Shown piece after piece: positions 53,439 through 63,706 of a stretch of DNA of 64,000 nt. The translations under genes and the position numbers were made by a program. The DNA is taken from assembly GCF_000019225.1 (NCBI RefSeq), contig NC_010995.1, positions 62,001 to 126,000 of the forward strand, read 5' to 3'. This DNA is from Cellvibrio japonicus Ueda107 (GTDB taxonomy: Bacteria; Pseudomonadota; Gammaproteobacteria; Pseudomonadales; Cellvibrionaceae). Positions within the stretch are counted from its first letter, which is position 1. Each line of letters opens with the position of its first letter. Under the pieces are notes generated by a model. It saw nothing but the letters and a program-made list of their open reading frames with translations, was not told where the DNA came from and did no database searches.

Positions 53439-56400
53439 TTACTTCACCGCATGTTTGAGCAGCTCGCGAATATTCTCGAGCAACAGGTCTTCCTGGTAGG
53501 GTTTACCCATGTACTTGTTCACACCCAGGCTGAAGGCGTGCTCGCGGTGTTTTTCACCGGTACGCGAGGTGATCATGATGATCGGCAGGTGCTTGAGACG
53601 CGAACTGCCGCGAATGGTCTTGGCCACTTCAAAGCCGTCCATGCGCGGCATTTCGATATCCAGCAGCATGACATCGGGCATGTGATCCTGTAGCAGCTGG
53701 ATAGCTTCGGCACCGTCTTTGGCGGTGAGTACACGGAAGCCTTCGCGCTCCAGGAAGCGGCCGGTTACCTTGCGTACCGTTACCGAATCGTCCACCACCA
53801 TGACCGTTTTCTCGCTGGTGTCTTCTTCCGGCAGCGACAGGATGCTGGGCGCTTCCAGCAGAACCGCCTGGTGGCTGCCCAGTGCCAGTTGTTCGCGGAT
53901 CAGGGCATGCAGGTCGAGGATCACCACCACGCTGCCATCCCCCATCACGGTTGCACCCGAGACACCGCGCACCGCACTGAACTGGGCGCCGAGGGTTTTC
54001 ACCACGATTTCGCGCGAGCCGAGCAGGCGGTCTACTTGCAGGGCCACGGTATTTTCGGCGCTGCGTACCAATACGACAGGCAGGGGCAGGCTCTGGCCGT
54101 CCAGTTTGGGTTGGGCGCTGGAGTCGAGCATGGTGCCCAGGTAGCGCACCAGGTATTCCTCGCTGGCATATTCAAAGCGGGCATCCGGCTCCTGGTAGTA
54201 GTGTTCCAGCTCGAAGGGGCTGACGCGCACAATACCTTCGATGGTATTGAGCGGGATGGCGTAGAGATCGTCGCCGATCTGGATCATCAGCGCGCGGTTA
54301 ACCGATACGGTAAAGGGCAGGCGGATGGTGAATTCGGTGCCCTGGCCCCATTCGGAGTCGATAAACATAGCGCCGCCGAGCTGCTTGATCTCGGAGTGCA
54401 CCACGTCCATACCCACACCGCGACCGGAGATCTGGGTGACTTTTTCGGCGGTACTGAAACCGGCGTGGAGGATAAATTGGATCACGTCCTGGTCGGACAG
54501 CTGCGCATCCGGTGACATCAGGCCGCGCTCTATGGCTTTTTCGCGCACGCGCTTGAGGTTGATGCCGCGGCCGTCGTCGATCAGGCGGATGATCACATCG
54601 CCGCCCTCGCGGCCGAGGCTCAGCAGGATGCGGCCATTGGCCGACTTACCGGCGGCGGTGCGTTCATCGGGTAATTCGATACCATGGTCCACGGCGTTGC
54701 GCAGCATGTGTTCCAGGGGGGCTACCATGCGCTCCAGTACGGTACGGTCCAGTTCACCTTCCACATTGTCCAGGTCGAAATCCACCTCTTTATTCAGTTC
54801 GGTGGCCGCCTGGCGCACGATACGGCGCAAGCGCGGTACCAGGCGCGAGAAGGGCACCATGCGCGAGCGCATCAGGCCTTCCTGCAAGTCGGTGTTGATA
54901 CGCGACTGCTGCAACAGCAGGGTTTCGGTATCGCGGGTTTTGTCGGCGAGGGTATATTTCAGGTCCATCAGGTCGGAGGCTGACTCGATCAGTGAGCGCG
55001 ATAACTGCTGCAACTGGGAATAGCGGTCCATTTCCAGCGGGTCGAATTCCTCGTGCTGGGCCATCTGTTCCTGGCGGAACAGGATCTGGGCTTCGGTTTC
55101 AATGTCCAGGCGGCGCAACTGTTCCTGCAAACGCTCGATGGTGGAATCCATTTCGTCGATAGCATGGCTCAGGTCACTGACCTGCTGCTCCATCCGGCCG
55201 CGGCTGATCGAGGTTTCCCCCGCCAGGTTAACCAGTTCTTCCAGCAGCTCGGCAGATACCTTAACCACTTCCTGCGGGCCGGAGCGGCGTGCCGCCAAGT
55301 GTTGGGATTGCGCACCGGTGCCGCGCAGGCCGCCAAATTCGCTGCCGGGCACCTTGGGCAGGTTGGTCGGTGCAGGCTTGGCCTTGGGCGCAAAGGTGAG
55401 CACATTGGGTTTGTCGCTCGACAGCTCCTGGGCGTCGTCGCTGGGTTGCTCGCGGGTATTGTCCACGACAATCGTGGGTTTGCTGTAACCGGGACGCTCA
55501 AAAGTGGTTGGTTCGTCTTCCAGTTCCTCCACGTCATCCGCACTGAGGGTGGGGATATCTTCCAGGGTGAGATCCTGATCGCCCATTGGCTGTTCGGATA
55601 CTGGATAGCTGGATACCGGTGTTACCGCTGGTGCCTGAGAGGGTATCGCTTCGCCGTTGAGGCGTGCGCGAACCTGCTCGACGCCCGCGTGGAGTTGATC
55701 CTGGTAACCATTGACACGGCGGAAAAAGGCCTGGTCCAGTTCGGTATTGCGGTCCATGTCGATCAGCATGGTTTCGAAATCGTGCGATTGGTCGCCCAGA
55801 TCCACTAAACCTGCTAGGCGTGCGCCGCCCTTGAAGGTGTGCAGGCAGCGTTTGAGTTCTTCCACACTGTCGCTGTTGTTCCAATCGTCCTGCCAGTCCT
55901 GCAGGGCGCGGTCGATGTCTTCAAGCAATTCACCGGCTTCATCGATAAAGATCTCGACAATTTCCGGATCAAAGTCTTCATCCAGTTCAGCGACAGCCGA
56001 ATATGCCGCGATATTTTCGGGTTCGGCTTCAACGGTGGCAGGCTCAATCACTTCCTCGACAACTGCCTCAGGGATTGATACTTCAGGGGCAATGGTTTCA
56101 GGGACAGCTGCTTCAGGAGCTTCCTCAACCCACGGTTGGTCGAGGCTTGTTACTGGCAGTGCGACTTCATCGATGGGAGCAATGTCTTCCAACAGAATGT
56201 CATCGAACCGGGTTTCCGAGGCTTCGGGTGAACTGGCCAGGTCGTCATCGACAAAGAAGTCAAGGGCAACAGGCTCTATGTCCTCGTCCAGGATAAATTC
56301 GCTTTCCAGTTCGGGTATGGCGGAGAAATCGTCACCGTCACCGGCTGCGGAAATTGATGCCTCCTGGGCCGGGAACCCGTCGTCCGGCAGGTCGGGGCTT

Positions 56401-59400
56401 TCCAGTGCAGCGATGGTTTCATCACCGCTGTACGGCTCATCAACCAGCTCTTCGATGTGGAAGGCATCCTGGGTCAGGGCAGCGAGGGTGACTACCTCGT
56501 TGCTCAGCAACTCATCAAGCTCGGCATTGACCGCCTCGGGAATCGCTTGCAGGTTTTGGCCGGCGGCTATGGCATCGACCATATCCAGCAAGGCAGTGTG
56601 AGCGTGGTTGAGCGCGTTGCACAGGCTATGGTCGCAGCTGAGCTGTTGCGCCAGGATAGCTTCGTAGACGCTTTGCAGTTTTTCGCCCAGCTCCGCCATG
56701 ACCGGTAGATAGGCGTGGGCAGCGGCCTGGGTCAATTTGCGCAACTCTTCCATCACCGGCACCAGCTGACGGGTGTCCTCCGGCGCTGTGCGCCAGTGGG
56801 CGATGATTTGGTCGGCGTCCAGCAGCAGGTTCATTTCCTCAGCCATAAAGATGGCGAGCAGTTCCGGGTCGATCGGGCGCTTGCCGTGTTCGTCCAGCTC
56901 CTGTTGGCGCACCAGTGGTGCTACGTGGATTTCGCGCAGTTCGTTAACCCGCGCCACGAACTGTTGCAGGCGAGGGATATTGACCTCTTCGCCCGCCTTG
57001 ATCTGGTCGAGGGCGACCTGGGTATAACTGACAGCATCGCGCAGGAGTTGGAGGATATCGTCGTTGATATTCACCTGATAGGAGCGCAGCTCTTTCACAA
57101 AGCGTTCCAGCGGGGTTGCCAGCTCGGCCACCTGGGTAATCTCGGCCATATGGGCGCTGCCCTTGAGCGTATGCAGGGCGCGCTGCATGGCTTCGCTCGG
57201 CGGCTCGTAGATAGGCGCTTCGGCCTCCATATGCGCAATAAACTGCTGGACTACCTGCAGATGGTAGAGCGCCTCGGTACCAAAGATATCCCACAGCTGG
57301 GCATCGGGGTCGTCGATATCATCTTCGCTATCCAGCTCCAGGTTGGCATAACTGGCGCGCAGTTGCTGTTCCTGGCTATCGGTATCGATGGCGGTTTCTT
57401 CGATAACCTCAAGGCCTGGCAGGTTTTCGAGGACGATATCCTCTGCGCTGGATGGCTCATCGAGGCTATCGCCATCGACCAATTCCATATCAAGGAGGGT
57501 ATCTTCCGACGTCTCTGCGGGCGCGAGTTCGTGCAATTCTTCGTCTTCGCCGATGGCTTGTGCTTCGGCCAATTCCGCCAGTGCCTGGCTCAGGTCGTCC
57601 AGCTCGTCATCGCTGGTGGGAGCCAGGGTGTCAGTGTCATCCAATTCCAGGTGACCCAGTTCCAGGTGATCGGTAACCGCGAAGGCGTCGGCTGTTGATT
57701 CGGGCTGGATCTCGTCGGCCGGCACCTCTTCAAGAAGGATGTCGGCGATGGGCTCAGGCTCATCAACTGTCGCGTTGGCAGCCGGTGGGGTTGGCGCAAG
57801 CCCCTGGGCAAGCTGATGTGCCTGCTGGCGATAGCTCTCTGCCTGTGCCGCATGGGGGTTGGGTTGGTCGAGGCGGAAAGCGTCGATCATGTCGGGCAGC
57901 AGTGCCACTACCCCCCGGATAAGGTTGACGTGAATCTGGCCGGGCTCGATGGTGTGGTCGATAACACGGTTGAGCATGTTTTCAATCGACCAGGCCAGTT
58001 CGCCGATTTCATTGGCACCGACCATGCGACCGCTGCCTTTCAGGGTGTGGAAGGCGCGGCGGAATTCGGTCAGGGAATACTTATCGTCAAAATTCTGGGC
58101 CCAGCGCGGGAAGTACTCGCCAATGGTTTCCGTAACCTCACCCGCCTCTTCAATAAAGATTTCGATAATCTCATCGTCGATATCTTCATTGTCGCGCTCG
58201 ATGACCGGTGCATTGGAGGTGCGAATCAGCGTGGGCTCTTCTTCCGGTTCGTCTTCCTGATGGTGGGATTCTTCCGGGGCATCACCGCCGGCTGTATCTG
58301 CCAGGTCGCCAGTCGTATCAGCAAGATCGACAGGTGCTTCGTTGATCTGCTCTTCAGTTTCCAGCGATGTGTCATGGCTGGTTGCTATGTCCCAGGTGTC
58401 GCCATCTGTTGCCGGTTCGGTTCCAGCGGACGGTGCTGTGGCTTGGGCATAGGCCGAGGCCAGTGAGGCGGCTTGATTGTCGTCGTGGTCTGCGGTGACG
58501 GCAGATTGGGCATAGAGGGCACTCAGTTGTTCGCTATCCTGCTCCAGGCTGGTTGTTGCCTGGTCATCATCAATAACAGCGGGTTCATCGTAGGACGACA
58601 GCTCGGTGGCAGGGTCCATTTCCAGGGAGTGTTCGGGAGCAAGTCCTACACCTGGCGTCTCTGGCACTGTGTCGGCTGCAGGTACTTCGGGTATGTCTAC
58701 CGGTGTGCTTGCAGCAGCCTGCGGACGGCTGGTCTTGGCAACGGCGTAGCCCAGGGTGGCGACGCTTTCTTCTGCCACACTCAGCAGCAGGTCATTTTCT
58801 TCTTTGCGCGCGCCGCTGCTCAGGCGCTCCAGGTAGTACTCGACGCTGGTAATCGCATCGGCCAGGGTATCCAGGGTGGACCATTGGGGCGTCGCCTCCT
58901 CCTGCAGCAGTTTTTCTTCGATATAGCGGGCACAGGCGCCGAGGATACGCGCCGGGCGAGGCAGGGGGACTATATCCAGGCCACCGCGAATTTCGCGCAA
59001 AATGTCGGGAACCTGCTGCAAATGTTCGCGATTCCACTGGGAAGCGATGTACTCGATGATGGCGTCCTTGGCGTGCTCCAGGCCATTGCGCGATTCGCGC
59101 AGTACGGAGTCCTTGGCGCGCGCGAGGGTGATATCCGCATCCAGGATGGTTTCCTGCGGCGCTTGTCCGCCCTTTTCGAGCAGGTTGTCGAGGGCGTTTT
59201 CCAGCGCCAGTATCTGGCCGGCAACGGCCATCAGCTGGTCTTGTGATAGCTCGCTGCGCGCGTCGGCCACCAGCTCCAGGGCGGCGCCCTGTTCGAGGAT
59301 ATGTTTGCGCAGGTCGCCCAGGCCCAATACGGCCAGGGTATCGGCCACCCGCTTGACGATGGGCAGGGCACTGCCCAGGGCCTGTTGGGCATCGCCGCCG

Positions 59401-60440
59401 TTCAGGCAGACATCCAGCGCTTCCTTGATGATGCCCAGTTCGTCTTTCAGCGCGCCCACCACCGAGCGCATGGCATCGGCATCGGGGGCAGAAATCATAT
59501 TTTGGGCATCGTCGCCCGCTTCTTTGCCTTCGAGCAGCGCCTGCTCAAGGTTATAGGTGTCGTAAATACGCTGCAGGTTGGAGTCGGGCGCAAAGCCGGG
59601 GGCGTGTTTGCCGGCGCGGGCGACATAGTAGAGCAGGTTTTTGATCAGCTCGTCGTTGGTAAAACTATTAAGCGCCTTGATGCCATGGACGGCGAGGATT
59701 TTGATTTCCTTGTCCAGTTGGCGCAGCAGGTTTTTCACCGCCACGCTGATTTCCAGGGCATCTATTTCCAGGGCTTCGACCAAAGCCAGGCAGATATCCC
59801 AAAGCGCAAAGCGGGCGGTGCCGTGGGTTAGTTTTTGCAGGCGCGCAAAGGCCTTGTGCAGGTAGGCGAGGTTTTCTTCCGGGTTGATATCGCGGATAAA
59901 ACCCGAGGCGGCGTACTGGTACATCTGGCGCAGCTTGAGCACCATGGCCTGGAATTGCACGTTGTCGTTGGTCACCGGCAGGCGTGCACCGCTGACTTTG
60001 CGCGCGGGTGCCAGGTTAGGTACGAAGAGTTTGGTATCAGTGAGCAGGCTTTCGCCGCGCACGGCGCGCAGGTCGTTGAGTAAGGGCAGGACAACCAGGG
60101 GGTTATCCTTGCGTGTGGCCTTGACCTGGTCCAGGTAGAGAGGGAATTGCAGGATGGCGCGCATCAGCACTTCCTGGGCTTCGGTGCTGTTGGCCACCTT
60201 GCCGGCGATCATAGCCTGGGTCAGCTGTTCCATCTCGCTGGCGAGCATGGCAGCGCCGTAGAACTCCACCATCTGCAAACTGCCATGTACCTGGTGGATA
60301 TGGGTCAGGCAGAAACGGATACGCGCGGCGTCGTTGGGATTCTCGACGTAGTTTTCCAGCGACTGGCGTGCCTCTTTGAGGGTTTCTCCAATCTCGTGGA
60401 TCAACCAATCCAGGGCGGCAAAATTGCGGTTATCTGCCAT
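53439..60440 (-). CDS. chpA: Giant hybrid chemotaxis kinase ChpA (PilL type)
   Basis: From the ATG at 60440 (GAGG 10 bases upstream; another ATG at 60449 is too close to it) the product has 2333 residues. Hpt-type phosphotransfer boxes: IHQVHGS (about 45), FHTLKGSGRM (about 797), LHTLKGSAHM (about 1090) and LHTFKGGARL (about 1532). Further helical Hpt-like segments lack a clear His. Acidic, Pro/Glu-rich spacers separate them. The CheA core follows: dimerisation (from about 1730), ATPase with RNAVDHGIELP (about 1917), DDGRGIN and GRGVGMDVV, then a CheW-like domain (about 2037-2146) and a receiver (about 2210-2330) with LLDIEMPRMDG. It governs type IV pilus extension and retraction and cAMP signalling in the homologous Pseudomonas system. 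Confidence 0.95.
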   Translation of the reverse strand: MADNRNFAALDWLIHEIGETLKEARQSLENYVENPNDAARIRFCLTHIHQVHGSLQMVEFYGAAMLASEMEQLTQAMIAGKVANSTEAQEVLMRAILQFPLYLDQVKATRKDNPLVVLPLLNDLRAVRGESLLTDTKLFVPNLAPARKVSGARLPVTNDNVQFQAMVLKLRQMYQYAASGFIRDINPEENLAYLHKAFARLQKLTHGTARFALWDICLALVEALEIDALEISVAVKNLLRQLDKEIKILAVHGIKALNSFTNDELIKNLLYYVARAGKHAPGFAPDSNLQRIYDTYNLEQALLEGKEAGDDAQNMISAPDADAMRSVVGALKDELGIIKEALDVCLNGGDAQQALGSALPIVKRVADTLAVLGLGDLRKHILEQGAALELVADARSELSQDQLMAVAGQILALENALDNLLEKGGQAPQETILDADITLARAKDSVLRESRNGLEHAKDAIIEYIASQWNREHLQQVPDILREIRGGLDIVPLPRPARILGACARYIEEKLLQEEATPQWSTLDTLADAITSVEYYLERLSSGARKEENDLLLSVAEESVATLGYAVAKTSRPQAAASTPVDIPEVPAADTVPETPGVGLAPEHSLEMDPATELSSYDEPAVIDDDQATTSLEQDSEQLSALYAQSAVTADHDDNQAASLASAYAQATAPSAGTEPATDGDTWDIATSHDTSLETEEQINEAPVDLADTTGDLADTAGGDAPEESHHQEDEPEEEPTLIRTSNAPVIERDNEDIDDEIIEIFIEEAGEVTETIGEYFPRWAQNFDDKYSLTEFRRAFHTLKGSGRMVGANEIGELAWSIENMLNRVIDHTIEPGQIHVNLIRGVVALLPDMIDAFRLDQPNPHAAQAESYRQQAHQLAQGLAPTPPAANATVDEPEPIADILLEEVPADEIQPESTADAFAVTDHLELGHLELDDTDTLAPTSDDELDDLSQALAELAEAQAIGEDEELHELAPAETSEDTLLDMELVDGDSLDEPSSAEDIVLENLPGLEVIEETAIDTDSQEQQLRASYANLELDSEDDIDDPDAQLWDIFGTEALYHLQVVQQFIAHMEAEAPIYEPPSEAMQRALHTLKGSAHMAEITQVAELATPLERFVKELRSYQVNINDDILQLLRDAVSYTQVALDQIKAGEEVNIPRLQQFVARVNELREIHVAPLVRQQELDEHGKRPIDPELLAIFMAEEMNLLLDADQIIAHWRTAPEDTRQLVPVMEELRKLTQAAAHAYLPVMAELGEKLQSVYEAILAQQLSCDHSLCNALNHAHTALLDMVDAIAAGQNLQAIPEAVNAELDELLSNEVVTLAALTQDAFHIEELVDEPYSGDETIAALESPDLPDDGFPAQEASISAAGDGDDFSAIPELESEFILDEDIEPVALDFFVDDDLASSPEASETRFDDILLEDIAPIDEVALPVTSLDQPWVEEAPEAAVPETIAPEVSIPEAVVEEVIEPATVEAEPENIAAYSAVAELDEDFDPEIVEIFIDEAGELLEDIDRALQDWQDDWNNSDSVEELKRCLHTFKGGARLAGLVDLGDQSHDFETMLIDMDRNTELDQAFFRRVNGYQDQLHAGVEQVRARLNGEAIPSQAPAVTPVSSYPVSEQPMGDQDLTLEDIPTLSADDVEELEDEPTTFERPGYSKPTIVVDNTREQPSDDAQELSSDKPNVLTFAPKAKPAPTNLPKVPGSEFGGLRGTGAQSQHLAARRSGPQEVVKVSAELLEELVNLAGETSISRGRMEQQVSDLSHAIDEMDSTIERLQEQLRRLDIETEAQILFRQEQMAQHEEFDPLEMDRYSQLQQLSRSLIESASDLMDLKYTLADKTRDTETLLLQQSRINTDLQEGLMRSRMVPFSRLVPRLRRIVRQAATELNKEVDFDLDNVEGELDRTVLERMVAPLEHMLRNAVDHGIELPDERTAAGKSANGRILLSLGREGGDVIIRLIDDGRGINLKRVREKAIERGLMSPDAQLSDQDVIQFILHAGFSTAEKVTQISGRGVGMDVVHSEIKQLGGAMFIDSEWGQGTEFTIRLPFTVSVNRALMIQIGDDLYAIPLNTIEGIVRVSPFELEHYYQEPDARFEYASEEYLVRYLGTMLDSSAQPKLDGQSLPLPVVLVRSAENTVALQVDRLLGSREIVVKTLGAQFSAVRGVSGATVMGDGSVVVILDLHALIREQLALGSHQAVLLEAPSILSLPEEDTSEKTVMVVDDSVTVRKVTGRFLEREGFRVLTAKDGAEAIQLLQDHMPDVMLLDIEMPRMDGFEVAKTIRGSSRLKHLPIIMITSRTGEKHREHAFSLGVNKYMGKPYQEDLLLENIRELLKHAVK

Positions 60441-60458
60441 TGGGCGCATACCTCATCA

Positions 60459-61316
60459 TTATTCTTGCTCGGCGCGTATATATGCCTGCACCTGGTCATC
60501 AGTCGTGCGTTGCATCAGGGGATGTTCCCAGTCAACTGTTTCACCCAGGCCTACAACCAGCAGGCCACCGGGCTTGAGTCGGTCGATCAGCGCATTCAAC
60601 ACATCGCGGCGCAGCCAGCGACGGAAATACACCAACAGGTTTTGACAAAAAATCACGTCCACTTTGACGTGTGGCAGCTGGCGTGCATGGATGATATTCG
60701 CCTGGGTAAAACACACGCGATCACGCAATTTTCCGACGACTTCAAAACTGCCATCGGCACATTGATGCATGTAGCGTTTGATTTCCTCGGGCTTGATCTG
60801 CTCTATGCGCCGCTTGCTGTAACGGGCCTTGCGGCCAGCGGCCAGGGCTGAACTGCTGATATCCATGGCGGTAATCCCGTAATAGGGATCGAGCATCGCC
60901 AGCTCAAAGCAGTCATTAATCACCATTGCCAGGGAATAGGGTTCCTCGCCGGTGGCACAACCCAGGCTCCACACATCGAAACTGTTGTGCAGGGTTTGGT
61001 TGTTGATCTTGTTTTGCAGGTATTGGCGCACATATTCGATGGAGTCGCGATGGCGGAAGAAACTGGTTTCTTTCACCGCAATGCGGTCTATCAGCCGTGT
61101 CCACTCCAGCTTGCCCTCCAGGCCATGGGTGACATAGAGGTAGTAATGGTCATAGTCCTCAAAACCCAACTCGCGCATACGGCTGGACATTTGAGACTCC
61201 AGCCAGGCTTTTTGCTGGAATACCAACTGGATACCCGTGCGCTCCTCCAGCAGTTTGCCCCACTGGCTAAACTGGTCTTCGGAGAGGGTGGGAAGTGTGC
61301 GTAGCGACCAAGCCAT
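60459..61316 (-). CDS. pilK: Chemoreceptor methyltransferase PilK (CheR family)
   Basis: From ATG 61316 the product has 285 residues; an in-frame TTG at 61382 would make 307. The CheR domain shows WTRLIDRIAVKETSFFRH, DVWSLGCATGEEPYSLAM (SAM loop) and VIFCQNLLVYF. It methylates glutamates of PilJ using SAM. Neither start has an ideal ribosome site. It lies between pilJ and chpA as in Pseudomonas. Confidence 0.92.
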   Translation of the reverse strand: MAWSLRTLPTLSEDQFSQWGKLLEERTGIQLVFQQKAWLESQMSSRMRELGFEDYDHYYLYVTHGLEGKLEWTRLIDRIAVKETSFFRHRDSIEYVRQYLQNKINNQTLHNSFDVWSLGCATGEEPYSLAMVINDCFELAMLDPYYGITAMDISSSALAAGRKARYSKRRIEQIKPEEIKRYMHQCADGSFEVVGKLRDRVCFTQANIIHARQLPHVKVDVIFCQNLLVYFRRWLRRDVLNALIDRLKPGGLLVVGLGETVDWEHPLMQRTTDDQVQAYIRAEQE

Positions 61317-61435
61317 ACAAATACTGATCAAACTCCGCGGCCCTGGGGCCTTATCTGGGTAGCGGTAATCAGGCAAAGACAATCAATCCCTGGCGTCCCG
61401 GGCCAGCAACAGCCGGCCGGGATACAGGGCGGTTA

Positions 61436-63601
61436 TCAGGCCCGTGATGTCTGGGGATAAACGTCGTCCTCGGGGAGGAGTTCGTCGTCCAGATCAATAA
61501 TTTCTTCCAATTCTTCCGGCTGTTCAAAATCCATTGCGGGCGCCTTGGCCATAGCCGCCTGTGCCGCTTGGGCTCGCGCTTCGGACATATCTTCTTCCGG
61601 CAGTTTGAAACCGGCCACGGATTCACGCAGGTCGAGCGCCATTTCCGCCAGGTGTCCAATCGATTGGGCTGTTGCGGAGGTACCGGCAGAGGTCTGGGTG
61701 GTAATTTCCTGGATCACGTTCATCGTGTTGGAAATGTGACCGGCTGATGAGGCCTGCTGGCGCGCCGCGTTGGAAATGTTCTGGATCAATTCCGCGAGTG
61801 AGGTCGATACGTTTTCAATTTCTTCCAGCGCCACACCCGCATCCTGTGCGAGGCGCGCACCGCGCACCACTTCAGAGGTGGTCTGCTCCATCGAAATTAC
61901 CGCTTCGTTGGTATCGTTCTGAATGGTTTTTACCAGGGCTTCGATCTGCTTGGTTGCGGCGGCTGAACGTTCCGCAAGGCGCTGTACCTCGTCCGCTACC
62001 ACCGCGAAGCCGCGGCCTGCGTCACCGGCCATAGAGGCCTGGATTGCGGCGTTAAGGGCGAGGATGTTGGTCTGGTCGGCAATGTCGTTAATCAGGCTTA
62101 CGATGTCACCGATCTCTTGTGACGATTCACCGAGGCGCTTAATACGCTTGGAGGTGTCCTGGATCTGTTCGCGGATGGTATCCATCCCGTGGATAGTGTT
62201 CTGTACCACTTTCGCGCCATTCGATGCGATAGATACCGCGCGCTCCGCTACCGCCGCCGATTCGGCGGCGTTGGCAGATACCTGGTCAATGGTGACCGCC
62301 ATTTCGTTAACCGCGGCCGAGGCACCGGCAATTTCCTGCGCCTGGTGCTCGGACGCTTCGGCGAGGTGCAATGCCGTCTGTTGGGTTTCCTGCGCGGCGG
62401 CGGATACGTTTACCGCGGTTTCGTTGATACGCGCCACCAGGATACGCAGCTGGTCGATGGTGAAGTTGATAGAGTCTGCGATTGCACCGGTAAAGTCTTC
62501 GGTTACGGTAGCGGTGGTGGTCAGGTCACCGTCTGCGAGGTCGGCCAGTTCGTCGAGCAGACGCAGAATCGCGGTCTGGTTGCGCTCGTTGGTTTCGGCA
62601 GTTTCATCCGCGCGCAGACGTGCACCGCGATACAGGTTAAAGCCGATAAAGAAGAGGGCAATCAATGCAAGGCCGGCACAGGCCAGGATGTGGTAATTGT
62701 TGGGGAAGCGGCTGTTAGCCTGTACGGAAATCTTGTCCTGGATACTGGCCAGGGCCTGCAGCAGTTGCGGGGTATCGGTCAACAGGGCCTCGGCAGCCTG
62801 ACGGGCGCGAAACAGGGTGGTAGAACCCTCAAACATCTCCTGGATCGATTTATTAACGCCCTCAAACAGGTTGGTAATCTGGTCCAGGCTGGCACGCGCG
62901 TTGTTGTCGGTAACACGCGAGATACCCAGCATCACATCGCCACTTTTCATGGCAGTGAGTACACGCGAATAGAAGTTGGCATCGCGGTTGAACTGGTCGG
63001 CGGCCTCACTCGCATCGGCGTCGCCGCGCAGCATCTTATCCACGTTACGACCGATACGCTCGGCGCGCCAGGAGAGCAGCTGGGCCTGGATCGCTTGTTC
63101 AGCCGGGGCATTGGACTCGAGCAGGATATCCACAATGTTGTTGTGTTCGGTCTGCAGGGTGGGCAGGTTTTCGTTCAGGGTTTTACCCACATTGTTGAGC
63201 GATACAATCAAGTCCTTGTTGGTGGCAATTGCCTGGGCGTTGGTTTTTACCCGGCCCCAGATACCCTCGTAGTTACTGAATTCCGGGCTCAGTACGCGGC
63301 GGGTGCGCTCGTCGGATGCGCGCAGGGTATCCCAGGTGCGACCCATACCGGTCACTACGCTGTTCAGTTCATCGAACGCTTTATCGTCGCCGGATGTCGC
63401 ATCGCGCGAAAGCGAGGTCAACTGGTAGGCCTGGGCGCGAAGGTCGGCAACCTGCTGGACATAGCGCTGGTCATTAGCGGCATCTCGCTGCACGATAATG
63501 AAGGCGATCACCATCAGGATTATCGATAGCACCAGCACTGCCACGGCGACAACCATCGCTGGTTTCGCCCGGAAGGCCGTTATCTTGGAATCAGTTTTCA
63601 T
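61436..63601 (-). CDS. pilJ: Type IV pilus methyl-accepting chemoreceptor PilJ
   Basis: The product has 721 residues. The first membrane helix (about 15-37) is followed by a long periplasmic PilJ-type helical domain. The second helix is at about 304-327, then HAMP (ADLADGDLTTTATV) and a cytoplasmic signalling domain with the hairpin tip QEIGDIVSLINDIADQTNIL and AGDAGRGFAVVADEVQRLAE. It senses surface contact or pilin status in the homologous system and controls ChpA. AGGAG lies 7 bases before the ATG. Confidence 0.96.
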   Translation of the reverse strand: MKTDSKITAFRAKPAMVVAVAVLVLSIILMVIAFIIVQRDAANDQRYVQQVADLRAQAYQLTSLSRDATSGDDKAFDELNSVVTGMGRTWDTLRASDERTRRVLSPEFSNYEGIWGRVKTNAQAIATNKDLIVSLNNVGKTLNENLPTLQTEHNNIVDILLESNAPAEQAIQAQLLSWRAERIGRNVDKMLRGDADASEAADQFNRDANFYSRVLTAMKSGDVMLGISRVTDNNARASLDQITNLFEGVNKSIQEMFEGSTTLFRARQAAEALLTDTPQLLQALASIQDKISVQANSRFPNNYHILACAGLALIALFFIGFNLYRGARLRADETAETNERNQTAILRLLDELADLADGDLTTTATVTEDFTGAIADSINFTIDQLRILVARINETAVNVSAAAQETQQTALHLAEASEHQAQEIAGASAAVNEMAVTIDQVSANAAESAAVAERAVSIASNGAKVVQNTIHGMDTIREQIQDTSKRIKRLGESSQEIGDIVSLINDIADQTNILALNAAIQASMAGDAGRGFAVVADEVQRLAERSAAATKQIEALVKTIQNDTNEAVISMEQTTSEVVRGARLAQDAGVALEEIENVSTSLAELIQNISNAARQQASSAGHISNTMNVIQEITTQTSAGTSATAQSIGHLAEMALDLRESVAGFKLPEEDMSEARAQAAQAAMAKAPAMDFEQPEELEEIIDLDDELLPEDDVYPQTSRA

Positions 63602-63706
63602 CTAAGCACTCCTAACCAGCATTTGGTTTTATTTTTTCTTCACCCGCTCCAGTACATGTGTACTGACCTTGGGCATAACTCCAACTATTTTTCGCCTGCC
63701 CTTCAC

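Noticed and set aside
55711..56601. 296-codon Ser-rich + strand frame opposite chpA
   Set aside because: Its Ser content mirrors the acidic spacer codons of chpA, and it lacks a signal peptide and ribosome site.
62189..63529. 446-codon + strand frame opposite pilJ
   Set aside because: Codon bias shadow; pilJ is complete and conserved on the other strand and the + frame shows no domain.
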